Positions 1 to 8,241 of a stretch of DNA of 64,000 bases are shown here, one piece after another. A program made the position numbers and the translations under genes. Source of the DNA: BOG-908 sp963848205 (GTDB taxonomy: Bacteria > Pseudomonadota > Alphaproteobacteria > Acetobacterales > Acetobacteraceae); contig CAWKCV010000003.1 of the NCBI GenBank assembly GCA_963848205.1, forward strand, positions 1,426,001 through 1,490,000, given 5' to 3'. Within the stretch, counting starts at the first letter, position 1, and each line of letters starts with the position of its first letter. Below the pieces are notes generated by a model, which saw only the letters and a list, made by a program, of their open reading frames with translations, did not search any database and was not told where the DNA came from.

Positions 1-299
1 GCCGCCGCCTTGGTTCCGCGTGTGGCGGTTTTTTTTGCCGGCGCCTTCGCGGTGGTCGCGCGTGTCGTGCGCGCGGTGGCGGCCTTCGTGGTGCGCGTGG
101 TTTTAGCCGCACGCGCCGCCGGCTTCTTGGTTGCCGTGGCTTTTGCGCGCGTTGCAGGCTTGGCTTTCGTCGTGCGGGTCGCGGTTGCTTTGGTCGTACG
201 GCCGGCTGTCTTGCCGGCGGCGGCGCCTCTACGCGTCGTGGCGCGTACTGCCATGGCGCGCGCGCGGCGCGGCTTGGCTGGGGTTTCTTCGGTGCTCAT
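1..299 (-). CDS. Histone H1-like Lys/Ala/Thr-rich basic protein (5' part, runs off the left edge)
   Basis: An open frame starts at ATG 299 on the minus strand and has no stop down to base 1, so the gene continues outside the window. The 99 visible residues begin MSTEETPAKPRRARAM and then consist almost only of Ala, Lys, Arg and Thr, with repeated TTKA / KPA / AARA-type units and no hydrophobic segment. This is the composition of eukaryote-H1-like bacterial nucleoid proteins (AlgP/HctB type) that bind DNA through a disordered basic tail. A GGAG lies about 10 bases upstream of the ATG. The plus-strand frame over the same bases (Val/Ala/Arg-rich) is its shadow. The function is inferred from composition alone; a basic tail of another protein is excluded because the start codon is here. 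Confidence 0.6.
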   Translation of the reverse strand, partial: MSTEETPAKPRRARAMAVRATTRRGAAAGKTAGRTTKATATRTTKAKPATRAKATATKKPAARAAKTTRTTKAATARTTRATTAKAPAKKTATRGTKAA

Positions 300-795
300 G
301 ATCGTGGTGCTCCGTCGTAATTCAGGCTGGATGATGCAGGCTGGTCGAGTAAGACGCGGCAAGCCGCGCTGAACGTGAGGTTAGACAAACACAAGCTGCG
401 ATCGGCATCGCATCGGATGGAATAGCAAGTGCGGAGGCATCCGCATCCGCATGTCCCCGAGTGCCAGAGCGGCGACGTGCCCCCCGGGCTTCCGATGTTT
501 GGCTGGCCGCGTTCAGCGATCGTCGCTCCCGTTTGGCGTATGTTGATGCAGACAGGATTCGTGCGAATCGATGTTCACGTACATGCGCTGTCTCCGCTAT
601 CGGACGCGCGCGCAAGCATGTCAACGAAAAGCAACAATTGCGCGCGCATTTTTTTCTGAACGCGCTGCAATGATGCCGGATGCATCCGTCTTGCCGACTG
701 TCGATCCGTATTGTTCGTCGTCACGTTGAGCGACATTGTCCATGTCCGGCGGCGCGAAATTGCACCCTGCAACGCTCACATGCGCGTGTTGCCGA
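300..795. other. Intergenic stretch without a recognisable gene
   Basis: About 500 bases between the divergently placed start of the H1-like gene and the 3' end of panC. Short frames exist in several phases (for example 322-624 minus), but none has a ribosome binding site, a family motif or a composition unlike the reverse frame. No tRNA, terminator or hairpin repeat copy is seen. Confidence 0.5.
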
Positions 796-1707
796 TCAGG
801 TTGCAGCCGCCACCATCACCCCAAGTGTAGGGTCGATATTGTCGAGCAGGCGGACACTGCCCAGCCGGGCGGCGGCGATCAGTCGAGCGCCTGGCTGCAA
901 CGTTTCGATACGCAGCAATCCCGCATCGACCAACGCCAGATACTCGATCTGCAATCCACGCGCCTGTATGGATTGGCCGGCCGACGCACAGGCGTCGCCG
1001 GCTTGCGCGCCGGCGCGCATCTCTCTGGCCGCATCGCACAGGCCGGCGTACAGCGAAGGCGCGGCCTGACGCTCTGCGGGAGACAGAAAGCGGTTGCGCG
1101 ACGAGAGCGCCAGTCCATCCGCCTCGCGCAGTGTCGGCACTGCATCGATACGCACGCCCAGGCAGAGATCCTGCGTCATGCGACGGATCACCTGCAGTTG
1201 CTGCCAATCCTTCTCGCCGAAACAGGCGATGTCCGGACGCGTCTGCCCGAACAGCTTGGCAACTACGGTGGCGACACCGCGGAAATGGCCGGGCCGCAAA
1301 TCGCCCTCCCAACCGCGTGCCGGGCCTGCGACATCGGTGGCGCCCGCGACATCGATAAATGTCGCGTCACCCGCGGGATACATCTCCTCCACGCCCGGCA
1401 GCCAGACTGCATCGCAGCCTGCACGCTGCAAGTGGGCGAGGTCAGAAGCTTCGTCGCGCGGGTAGCGCGCGAGGTCTTCGTTCGGCCCGAACTGTGTCGG
1501 ATTGACGAAGATGGAGGCCATCACGAAGGAACAAGTGCGCTTGCCATGTGCGATCAGGCTGAGATGCCCGTCATGCAACGCGCCCATCGTGGGGACGAGT
1601 GCGACGGACGCACGCATGTCCCGATCCGGACCGACGCCCGACCGGCCTGCATCCGATAACGACATGCGCACCGCTTCGAGATCGTGGCGTGTGCGGGCGA
1701 TGATCAT
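796..1707 (-). CDS. panC: Pantothenate synthetase
   Basis: PanC condenses pantoate with beta-alanine using ATP to give pantothenate, the last step before coenzyme A synthesis, in the cytoplasm. The 303-residue product matches the usual 280-310 length. The nucleotidyl-transferase signature PTMGALHDGHLSLI is near residue 40, followed by FVNPTQFGPNEDL, the FGEKDWQQL motif near the middle and LSSRN towards the end. ATG 1707 (MIIARTRHDLEAV) is chosen because homology to the family begins there; the same frame stays open a further 400 bases upstream, but that part is low-complexity and overlaps the divergent DUF983 gene. No strong ribosome binding site is seen. No panB or panD is adjacent. Identification is secure. 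Confidence 0.95.
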   Translation of the reverse strand: MIIARTRHDLEAVRMSLSDAGRSGVGPDRDMRASVALVPTMGALHDGHLSLIAHGKRTCSFVMASIFVNPTQFGPNEDLARYPRDEASDLAHLQRAGCDAVWLPGVEEMYPAGDATFIDVAGATDVAGPARGWEGDLRPGHFRGVATVVAKLFGQTRPDIACFGEKDWQQLQVIRRMTQDLCLGVRIDAVPTLREADGLALSSRNRFLSPAERQAAPSLYAGLCDAAREMRAGAQAGDACASAGQSIQARGLQIEYLALVDAGLLRIETLQPGARLIAAARLGSVRLLDNIDPTLGVMVAAAT

Positions 1708-1912
1708 GGCTGAATATCCGAATTGCAGAACAGCGCCCTGAAGGCGTGCGGCGACGCATGTGCCGCACGTCTGGTCAGGGCCGATGCCGGTTCCTTTTGC
1801 CCGCGCGCAGGACGAGTGCAAGTTTGCTTGCGGCTTTTCGGCATTCTTGTGTGGCCGAAGCCGCCGCACCACTTGACGGCGGGCCGAGTTCGGCACCCGA
1901 TCTGACCGCCAC

Positions 1913-2359
1913 ATGGAAACAGAGATACCCATGCCTGACCATCTCCCAGTGCGCTGGCAGCCGCAGCGTCTGCCGGCGCCGAGCTTCGCGCCGACATGGC
2001 GGTCGGCGATCTTTCGCGGCCTGCGCGCCCGGTGCCCGGCGTGCGGACAAGGTCGGCTGTTCTCGACCTGGTTGGGCGTGAAAGCGCATTGCGATGTCTG
2101 CACGGCACCGCTCGGGCTGATCAATGCAGACGATGCACCGCCCTATTTCACCATCTTCATCGTGGCCCATGTCGCCATCGCATCGCAGATTTTGCTGGAA
2201 CGGACCGCACCTCTGCCGGTGAGCACGGAACTTGCGATCTTCGTGCCTGCCACACTGGGCTTGGTGCTGGCGCTGATACGCCCGGTGAAAGGTGCGACCG
2301 TCGGGCTGATGATGAAGCTCGGCTTCATGCGGACACCGCAAGCAGCCGACGATGCCTGA
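1913..2359 (+). CDS. DUF983 family membrane protein
   Basis: The 148-residue product carries the DUF983 hallmark: an N-terminal zinc-ribbon-like RARCPACGQGRLF followed by a second pair CDVC, then two hydrophobic helices (about residues 78-96 and 105-122) separated by a short polar stretch. Members are common in alphaproteobacteria, often near cytochrome oxidase or tRNA genes, and have no established function. A second in-frame ATG at 1931 (MPDHLPVRW) is an equally possible start. The 3' end overlaps the next gene by 8 bases, indicating translational coupling. Confidence 0.82.
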   Translation: METEIPMPDHLPVRWQPQRLPAPSFAPTWRSAIFRGLRARCPACGQGRLFSTWLGVKAHCDVCTAPLGLINADDAPPYFTIFIVAHVAIASQILLERTAPLPVSTELAIFVPATLGLVLALIRPVKGATVGLMMKLGFMRTPQAADDA

Positions 2360-2846
2360 AGCCGCCTCCCCTGCTGCGGCAAACCCGCAATGCCGGCTGT
2401 TGCGCGTGGTGCTCGAAGGGGAGACGCGGCAGCTCTCCGCCTTGCAGCAAGCCGATCAGGACCAGGCGGTGCACGATCTCGCGGCCGGCAACAGTTTCGG
2501 CCCGCGCGAATATAGCGGCCCGTTCGTGCTGCATCTCTCGATCGTGGAAGGCCGCCTGATCTTCGACGTGCGCAACGAGGCCGATGCGCCGTTGATGGCG
2601 CTGGGGCTTGCTCTTGGGCCGTTCCGCCGGCTGATCAAAGACTATCAGCTCCTGGTGGAGAGCTACGCCCACGCCGTGCAGGACGGGCGCGAGGCCAGTA
2701 TCCAGGCGATCGACATGGGTCGTCGCGGCCTGCACAACGAGGGCGCCGAGATGATGGTGACGCGGCTCGAAGGCCGCGTTTCGATCGATTTCGAGACGGC
2801 ACGGCGCCTGTTCACCCTTGTTTGCGTGCTGCATCAGCGTATCTGA
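2352..2846 (+). CDS. UPF0262 family protein
   Basis: The 164-residue soluble protein matches UPF0262, a conserved alphaproteobacterial family of unknown function. Recognisable features are the IVEGRLIFDVRN segment, the GLALGPFRRLIKDY segment in the middle and the GRRGLHNEGAEMM motif, followed by a C-terminal FETARRLFTLVCVLH helix. No signal peptide or membrane segment is present. It overlaps the DUF983 gene by 8 bases and precedes mtnA by 58 bases, so the three may be cotranscribed. Function cannot be stated. Confidence 0.85.
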   Translation: MPEAASPAAANPQCRLLRVVLEGETRQLSALQQADQDQAVHDLAAGNSFGPREYSGPFVLHLSIVEGRLIFDVRNEADAPLMALGLALGPFRRLIKDYQLLVESYAHAVQDGREASIQAIDMGRRGLHNEGAEMMVTRLEGRVSIDFETARRLFTLVCVLHQRI

Positions 2847-2904
2847 CGCGATCACGCCAACGCGGCCGCCCCAACGCACGCGCGCCGCAGCAGGATGAGC
2901 ACTG

Positions 2905-4011
2905 ATGAAGATCGACGGCACGCCCTTCCGCAGCGTGTGGACTGACGAGCAGGACCGCTGGGCGATACGCATCATCGACCAGACCAAGCTGCCCTGGTCG
3001 GTCGATATCCTCCGCCTGACGAACGTGGCCGAAGCCGCGCACGCCATACGCACGATGCAGGTGCGTGGCGCCCCGCTGATCGGCGCGGTCGCGGCCTATG
3101 GGATGGCACTGGCAATGCGTGCGGACGCCTCGACGGAGGAGTTGGAGCGCGCGGCCGCCATGCTTGCGGCGACCCGGCCGACGGCGGTGAACCTCGCCTG
3201 GGCGATCGAGCGCATGCTGACTGTTTTGCGTAACACACAACGGGCGGAGCGCGCCGAGCGTGCGTTTGCCGAAGCGCACGCAATCGCCGAAGAGGATGTG
3301 CGGCGCAACGAGGCGATCGGCGAACACGGCCTGCCGCTGATCGCCGAAGCGGCGCGTGCCAATCCCGGGCGTGCCGTCAATGTGCTCACGCATTGCAATG
3401 CCGGCTGGCTGGCGACAGTGGATTGGGGCACTGCCCTGGCGCCGATCTACAAGGCGCATGATAGCGGCATCGATGTGCATGTGTGGGTGGACGAGACGCG
3501 GCCGCGCAACCAGGGTGCGGCGCTGACCGCGTTCGAGCTGGGCAAGCATGGCGTCGCGCATACGGTGATTTCGGACAATGCCGGCGGCCATCTGATGCAG
3601 CATGGACGCGTCGACCTGGTGATCGTGGGCGCCGATCGGGTGACGCGCACGGGCGACGCTGCCAACAAGATTGGCACCTATCTCAAGGCACTGGCCGCGC
3701 ACGACAATGCTGTGCCGTTCCATGTGGCGTTTCCATCTTCGACCATCGACTGGTCGATCGACGACGGCGTGCGCAACATACCGATTGAGGAACGGTCGCC
3801 TACGGAAGTAACCACGGTGACGGGACGCGCGATGGATGGGACAGTGGCAACCGTGCGCGTGACGCCCACGGGCAGTCCCGCGGCCAATCCGGCTTTCGAT
3901 GTGACACCGCATCGCCTTATTACCGGGTTGATTACCGAGCGTGGGCGTTGCGCAGCTTCGGTGGAGGGGCTTCGAGGGTTGTTTGACATAGAGGAAGCGG
4001 TTCTTTTTTGA
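2905..4011 (+). CDS. mtnA: S-methyl-5-thioribose-1-phosphate isomerase
   Basis: MtnA isomerises 5-methylthioribose-1-phosphate to the ribulose form in the methionine salvage pathway (eIF2B-like isomerase fold). The 368-residue product has the expected motifs: RGAPLIGAVAAYG near residue 50, the catalytic-cysteine segment LTHCNAGWLAT near 158, VDETRPRNQGA, DNAGGHLM, and the catalytic-Asp segment GADRVTRTGDAANKIG near 236. The last six codons (EEAVLF) and the TGA stop lie inside a hairpin repeat, so the extreme C-terminus appears to have been rewritten by the repeat. No other met salvage gene is adjacent. Confidence 0.95.
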   Translation: MKIDGTPFRSVWTDEQDRWAIRIIDQTKLPWSVDILRLTNVAEAAHAIRTMQVRGAPLIGAVAAYGMALAMRADASTEELERAAAMLAATRPTAVNLAWAIERMLTVLRNTQRAERAERAFAEAHAIAEEDVRRNEAIGEHGLPLIAEAARANPGRAVNVLTHCNAGWLATVDWGTALAPIYKAHDSGIDVHVWVDETRPRNQGAALTAFELGKHGVAHTVISDNAGGHLMQHGRVDLVIVGADRVTRTGDAANKIGTYLKALAAHDNAVPFHVAFPSSTIDWSIDDGVRNIPIEERSPTEVTTVTGRAMDGTVATVRVTPTGSPAANPAFDVTPHRLITGLITERGRCAASVEGLRGLFDIEEAVLF

Positions 4012-4046
4012 AAAAAAGAACCAAAAGACTTTTGGAAGTTTGCTGC
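3991..4046 (-). repeat. Boundary hairpin repeat, copy 1 (reverse orientation, overlaps the mtnA stop)
   Basis: First copy of the repeat family described in the findings. The core reads GGTTCTTTTTTGAAAAAAAG then AACC, a perfect stem, followed by CAAAAGACTTTTGG. It supplies the last codons and stop of mtnA. It pairs head to head with the forward copy at 4091-4137. Confidence 0.85.
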
Positions 4047-4090
4047 CTGGGCAATACGTTGCGATGACTGCCTGATTGCGCGGCACCGGG

Positions 4091-4137
4091 AGCAAAAGTT
4101 TTTTGGTCCTTTTCTGCAAAAAAGGACTGCTTGCTTG
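4091..4137 (+). repeat. Boundary hairpin repeat, copy 2 (forward)
   Basis: AGCAAAAGTTTTTTGG then TCCTTTTCTGCAAAAAAGGA, ending just upstream of the KaiC-like gene. The stem here uses TCC/GGA closing pairs instead of the TTC/GAA of copy 1. Confidence 0.85.
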
Positions 4138-4148
4138 GGAGTGTACGC

Positions 4149-5645
4149 ATGAACGGCGATTTACCGGCCAACCGGATCTCCAGCGGTGTGCCCGGCTTGG
4201 ACGTGCTGCTGCTCGGCGGCTTCGTTCGCAATGGCCTCTATATCGTCCAAGGCGCGCCAGGTGCCGGCAAGACGATTCTGAGCAACCAGATCTGCTACGC
4301 GCATGCGGCCACCGGCGGGCACGCGCTCTATGTGACGCTGTTGTCCGAACAGCATGAGCGGCTGCTCGCCAATCTCGAGGACATGTCGTTTTTCGATCAG
4401 TCGAAGGTCGCGCGCGAAATCAGTTATGTGAGCGCGTTCCAGTTGCTCGAACGCGACGGGCTGGCCGGCCTGCTGACGCTGCTGCGTCGCGAGATCGTGG
4501 CGCACGGGGCGGGATTGCTGGTGCTCGACGGCCTGGTGGCGGCCGAAGCCTATGCGACGACGGATGTGGAGCTGAAGAAGTTCATCCACGAGCTGCAGAT
4601 GCTGGCCACCGCGGCGGACTGCACGATGTTCCTGCTGACCAGCTCCGGGCATGGCACTGAAACGGTCGATCAGCGGCCAGAGCATACGATGGTCGATGGG
4701 ATGATCGCGCTGCGCAGCATCAGCGAAGGCTGGCGCGTCGAGCGCGATATCCAGGTACGCAAGTTCCGCGGCAGCAACCACATCGCCGGCCATCACGCGA
4801 TGCGCATCACGTCGGACGGCGTGGTGGTATGGCCGAGAACCGAAGCGCTGCCGCTGCCGACGACGCCGCGCGGCCGTGTTTCCGGCCGCAAGATGTCGAC
4901 CGGCATCGCGGGTCTGGATGGCATGCTGCATGGCGGGCTGCCGGAAGGTTCGTCGACGGTGATATTGGGGCCGACCGGCGCCGGGAAGACGTGCGTGGCG
5001 CTCGAATATATCGCCGGCAGTACGCCCGCCGAGCCGGGCATTCTGCTGAGTTTCTACGAGACGCCGGCGCAGTTGGAGGCGCGTGCCAAAGGGATCGCGC
5101 CGCATTTGCCGCAGCTGATCGAAGAGGGAGCGGTTGCATTCCTGTGGCAGGGCCCTGCCGAAGATCTGATCGACCGCGTGGCGAGCAACCTGATCGAGCG
5201 CGTGCGTGCGACCGGCGCGCGGCGCGTCGCGATCGACGGGCTGCTGGGTTTTGAGGACATGACGATCCAGCCCGAGCGCATCGTGCTGTTCTATCGCGCG
5301 CTCACCAGCCAGCTGCGCGAGCTGGGTGCGACGACGCTGTGCACCGCCGAAGTGCCCGAGCTTGTAGGTCCTGTGTCTCGTCCGCCACTCAGCCGCCTTA
5401 CGCCGATTGCTGAAAACCTCATCATGCTACGCAACGTTGAGGAAAACGGCAGCTTGGAACGTGTGATCTCGGTGATGAAAGTACGGGACAGCACATTCGA
5501 TACGAAGCTGCGTAGATTTGCGATCGAGCCTGGGGGGTTCAAGCTGGTGGATGCGGCGCACGAAACGGAGGAGAGCACCGCACCGGGGGGCTTGCCAGGT
5601 GCCGGAGCCGGCCGGCCGGCCGGCCGTGCCGATCCGGAGCAGTGA
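4149..5645 (+). CDS. Double-domain KaiC-like ATPase
   Basis: The 498-residue protein has two RecA/KaiC ATPase domains in tandem. Domain 1 carries Walker A GAPGAGKT at residues 35-42 and a Walker B-like LLVLDGLV near 123; domain 2 carries GPTGAGKT near 274-281 and VAIDGLLG near 360. This is the KaiC architecture without KaiA or KaiB in the window. Such proteins in heterotrophic bacteria act in stress or signalling circuits and are often paired with histidine kinases or receivers, as here: a receiver gene follows after 3 bases. ATG 4149 is preferred over an upstream TTG (4131) because GGGAG lies 8 bases before it and the TTG falls in the repeat. The C-terminal 25 residues are Gly/Pro-rich. The exact role is unknown. 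Confidence 0.85.
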   Translation: MNGDLPANRISSGVPGLDVLLLGGFVRNGLYIVQGAPGAGKTILSNQICYAHAATGGHALYVTLLSEQHERLLANLEDMSFFDQSKVAREISYVSAFQLLERDGLAGLLTLLRREIVAHGAGLLVLDGLVAAEAYATTDVELKKFIHELQMLATAADCTMFLLTSSGHGTETVDQRPEHTMVDGMIALRSISEGWRVERDIQVRKFRGSNHIAGHHAMRITSDGVVVWPRTEALPLPTTPRGRVSGRKMSTGIAGLDGMLHGGLPEGSSTVILGPTGAGKTCVALEYIAGSTPAEPGILLSFYETPAQLEARAKGIAPHLPQLIEEGAVAFLWQGPAEDLIDRVASNLIERVRATGARRVAIDGLLGFEDMTIQPERIVLFYRALTSQLRELGATTLCTAEVPELVGPVSRPPLSRLTPIAENLIMLRNVEENGSLERVISVMKVRDSTFDTKLRRFAIEPGGFKLVDAAHETEESTAPGGLPGAGAGRPAGRADPEQ

Positions 5646-5648
5646 CAG

Positions 5649-6008
5649 ATGGCGACGATCCTCGTCGTCGATGACGAGTTCGGAATCGGGGAGTTGCTGT
5701 CAGCCCTGTTGGAAGACGAAGGCCACCGTGTCTTTACCGCGATGAACGGGCGGCACGGGCTGGAGCGACTGAACGAAGCCCGTCCCGATCTGGTGATCAG
5801 CGACCTGATGATGCCGGTGATGGACGGTGCAGGATTGCTGCGTGCGATACGCGACAATCCGGAATTCGCCCATGTTCCGTTCGTGCTGATGTGCGCATTG
5901 CCGGAACACATGATCGCGGACCGCATCTCCGGCTATGACGGATTTGTACGCAAGCCGTTCAAGCTGGCGGATGTGTCATCCATGGTGGCGCGGATATTGG
6001 CCGGCTAG
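5649..6008 (+). CDS. Stand-alone response regulator receiver domain
   Basis: A 119-residue CheY-like protein with no output domain. The acidic pocket is D8-D9, the phospho-acceptor is D52 in LVISDLMMP, and the conserved lysine is K102 in FVRKPF. The usual Thr/Ser after beta-4 is replaced by Cys82 (FVLMCAL), which is uncommon and could alter the switch. It starts 3 bases after the KaiC-like gene, so the two are almost certainly one transcript and probably one signalling unit. The cognate kinase is not in the window. Confidence 0.9.
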   Translation: MATILVVDDEFGIGELLSALLEDEGHRVFTAMNGRHGLERLNEARPDLVISDLMMPVMDGAGLLRAIRDNPEFAHVPFVLMCALPEHMIADRISGYDGFVRKPFKLADVSSMVARILAG

Positions 6009-6030
6009 GCCTTACCCGGCCACTGCAGGC

Positions 6031-6795
6031 TCAGGCGTGCACCCGGATGAACGTCTCCCACGGCCCGGTGAACAGGTCGAGGAACTCGGCTTGCAGCGCG
6101 AAACCGTCGGGATCGTCGGTCACGACCTCGCCCAGTTGCGAGCGATGGCAGGCGATTGCACGGCGTTTGGCGGCGAGATGCGACGAGACATCGAGCCGGA
6201 AGCCGGTGACGGCGGCCGACTGCAGCACACGACGCGAAGGCAGCGTCCAGCCCCACACCGGATATTCGTAGAGGGCCGCGCCGGCCAGGGAAGCCGCGCG
6301 CTCGGCCAGGATGCTGGCCGCCTGGTGGTCGCAATGCGGATCATGCCGCCAACTGGTGAACAGCGTGCGCGCCCCGCATACACGGGCATGTTCGGCGATG
6401 GCGCACGCGGCACGCTCCGCCGCCTCACCTGAATGCGGGGCAGCGGTGTCGGGCAGCCCCAGGAATGCAATGTGGTCGTCGGAAAGTCCCAGCGCGCGGC
6501 CGGCGGCACGGCTCTCCTCCTCACGCAGGCAGCGCAGCCTGGGCGGCGGATACGCGACCGATTTCGGATGGGAGCCTGCGCCATCCGTAAGGACCAGAAC
6601 ATGCACCGGAATGCCGGCTTCGCACGCGGTGGCGATGAGACCGCCACAGCCGAGCGTCTCGTCGTCCGGATGGGGTGCGAGGACCAGGATCGGCGAGCGC
6701 CCGACGGCTTCCGCCAACGAGGCGGCGGGAAACGAGCGCATCTGCCAGTGCAACCGCCCGACGCTGGTCAGGCGTGTATCCAACTCGTCACTCAT
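6031..6795 (-). CDS. PIG-L (LmbE-like) family deacetylase
   Basis: A 254-residue zinc-dependent deacetylase of the PIG-L/LmbE family, which removes N-acetyl groups from GlcNAc-type conjugates. The metal motif APHPDDETLGCGG is at about residues 38-50, and a second metal-ligand segment RHDPHCDHQAA is near residue 167. No signal peptide is evident, so a cytoplasmic location is likely. It is convergent with the receiver gene (22-base gap) and divergent from the Zur-like gene. In Acetobacteraceae such genes often sit in nodulation-like or glycan loci, but no such neighbours are visible here, so the substrate is unknown. Confidence 0.88.
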   Translation of the reverse strand: MSDELDTRLTSVGRLHWQMRSFPAASLAEAVGRSPILVLAPHPDDETLGCGGLIATACEAGIPVHVLVLTDGAGSHPKSVAYPPPRLRCLREEESRAAGRALGLSDDHIAFLGLPDTAAPHSGEAAERAACAIAEHARVCGARTLFTSWRHDPHCDHQAASILAERAASLAGAALYEYPVWGWTLPSRRVLQSAAVTGFRLDVSSHLAAKRRAIACHRSQLGEVVTDDPDGFALQAEFLDLFTGPWETFIRVHA

Positions 6796-6910
6796 CTGGC
6801 CCGCTTACCTGATTTCGGTGCGGGACAGAATACCGTTTGCGGGTTCGGGTTTCACCCCAGCCGGACGGGCGGGGCTTTGGAGGTATCCGGCGGTGTGGTA
6901 ATCCCGTTGC

Positions 6911-7366
6911 ATGCCGGATGGTGAACAGAGCGACATCGCACGGCGCCTGGCGCGCGCGGACACAGCCTGCACGCAGCGAGGCGCGAGGCTAACCGAGATA
7001 CGCCGCACGGTGCTGGAGCTGATCCTGCGCGCCGGCGAGCCAATCGGCGCCTACGCGTTGCTCGGCCAATTGCGGTCGCGCCACGGCCAGGGGCAGCCGC
7101 CGACGGTGTATCGCGCGCTCGATTTTCTGCTGGGCCAGGGGCTGATCCATCGCGTGGAACGGCTGAACGCCTTCGTCGGCTGCCATGAGGAGGCGTCGCA
7201 TCCGCACCCGGTGCAGTTCCTGATCTGCGCGCAATGTGGCGCGGTTTCGGAATTCGAGGATGTGGAGATTGCCCGCGCGGTGGCGGCGGTGGCGGCGCGG
7301 AACGGGTTTGCGGTGACGCGTTCTACCGTGGAGGTGGAGGGGGTTTGTGCGGTGTGCAGGGAGTAA
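6911..7366 (+). CDS. Fur-family regulator, probably Zur
   Basis: A 151-residue Fur-superfamily repressor. The winged-helix DNA-binding part includes RGARLTEIRRTVLELI and QPPTVYRALDFLLGQGLIHRVE; the dimerisation part has HPHPVQFLICAQCGAVSEF and a C-terminal CAVC, giving the two CxxC pairs of the structural zinc site. The His-rich Fe-binding HHHDH of Fur is absent, and the sequence resembles Zur (zinc uptake regulator) more than Fur. No znuABC genes are nearby. A hairpin repeat begins at its stop codon. Confidence 0.83.
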   Translation: MPDGEQSDIARRLARADTACTQRGARLTEIRRTVLELILRAGEPIGAYALLGQLRSRHGQGQPPTVYRALDFLLGQGLIHRVERLNAFVGCHEEASHPHPVQFLICAQCGAVSEFEDVEIARAVAAVAARNGFAVTRSTVEVEGVCAVCRE

Positions 7367-7422
7367 GAAAGGCCTTCTTTTTGTTAGAAGCGAAGCAAAA
7401 AACTTTTGGCTGTGCTGTCGCG
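7366..7422 (-). repeat. Boundary hairpin repeat, copy 3 (reverse)
   Basis: AGAAAGGCCTTCTTTTTGTT then AGAAGCGAAGCAAAAAACTT followed by TTGGC and CTGTCGCG. It begins immediately at the stop codon of the Zur-like gene. The stem is shortened by a mutated loop. Confidence 0.75.
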
Positions 7423-7479
7423 TGCCTGGGTTGAAACGAGCGCTTTGAGACTGGCGGATTCGATGCGAAACTGTATCGC

Positions 7480-8241
7480 ATGCATGCTCTCGACATTTCC
7501 GATCTGCGCAAGACGTTCAATCGGCCGGCAGTCGATGGGTTGTCGTTGCAGATTCCGCCGGGCGAGTTCTTCGCGCTTCTCGGGCCGAACGGCGCCGGCA
7601 AGACGACGACGTTGCGCATGGTGGCCGGGCTGCTTCGCCCTGACGCGGGCAGCATCAGCATCTTCGGTGTCGACGCGCTGGCCGACAAGATCGCAGCCAA
7701 GCGCCTGGTGGCCTGGTTGCCTGAGGAGCCGCTGCTCTACGAGCTGCTGACGCCGCTGGAATACCTGGAATTCGTCGCCGGCCTGTGGAGCGTGGAGCCT
7801 GGGCTGGCCCGACGTCGCGCGCAGGAATTGCTGGAGTGGCTGGGATTGTGGGCGTTCCGGCACGACCGGTGCGGCGGTTTTTCGCGCGGCATGCGGCAGA
7901 AGACCGTGCTTGCCGGCGCGCTGATCCACGATCCACGCCTGCTGATTTTGGACGAGCCGCTGACCGGGCTCGATGCCGCGGCCGCACGCGATGTGAAGGA
8001 CCTGCTGGCGGCACGCGTGGCACGTGGCGCCAGTATCGTGCTGACGACGCACATTCTTGAAGTTGCCGAACGGCTGGCCGACCGTATCGGCATCATCGCC
8101 GATGGCCGCCTGCTCGCACTTGGCTCGCTGGCCGATCTGCGCGCGAAAGGCGGCACCTCCGGCGAAACACTGGAAGACGTCTTCCTGCGCCTGGTCGGCA
8201 AGACCGCCTCGATGTCGATCGCGATGTCCGACGCCGCATGA
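7480..8241 (+). CDS. ABC transporter ATP-binding protein
   Basis: A 253-residue ABC-2 type exporter ATPase. Walker A is LLGPNGAGKTTT near residues 34-45, the signature is FSRGMRQK (a variant of LSGGQ) near 134, Walker B is LLILDEPLTGLD near 152-163, and the switch His is in LTTHILEVAE. The variant signature is typical of ABC-2 exporters. The stop overlaps the start of the permease gene (ATGA), so the pair is translationally coupled. The partner is frameshifted in this sequence. Substrate unknown. Confidence 0.92.
   Translation: MHALDISDLRKTFNRPAVDGLSLQIPPGEFFALLGPNGAGKTTTLRMVAGLLRPDAGSISIFGVDALADKIAAKRLVAWLPEEPLLYELLTPLEYLEFVAGLWSVEPGLARRRAQELLEWLGLWAFRHDRCGGFSRGMRQKTVLAGALIHDPRLLILDEPLTGLDAAAARDVKDLLAARVARGASIVLTTHILEVAERLADRIGIIADGRLLALGSLADLRAKGGTSGETLEDVFLRLVGKTASMSIAMSDAA

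Noticed and set aside
322..624. 100-residue minus-strand frame near the left edge
   Set aside because: No ribosome binding site, no motif, composition as expected from random GC-rich DNA.
1708..2124. Upstream extension of the panC frame
   Set aside because: Low-complexity, overlaps DUF983 on the other strand, and panC family homology begins at 1707.
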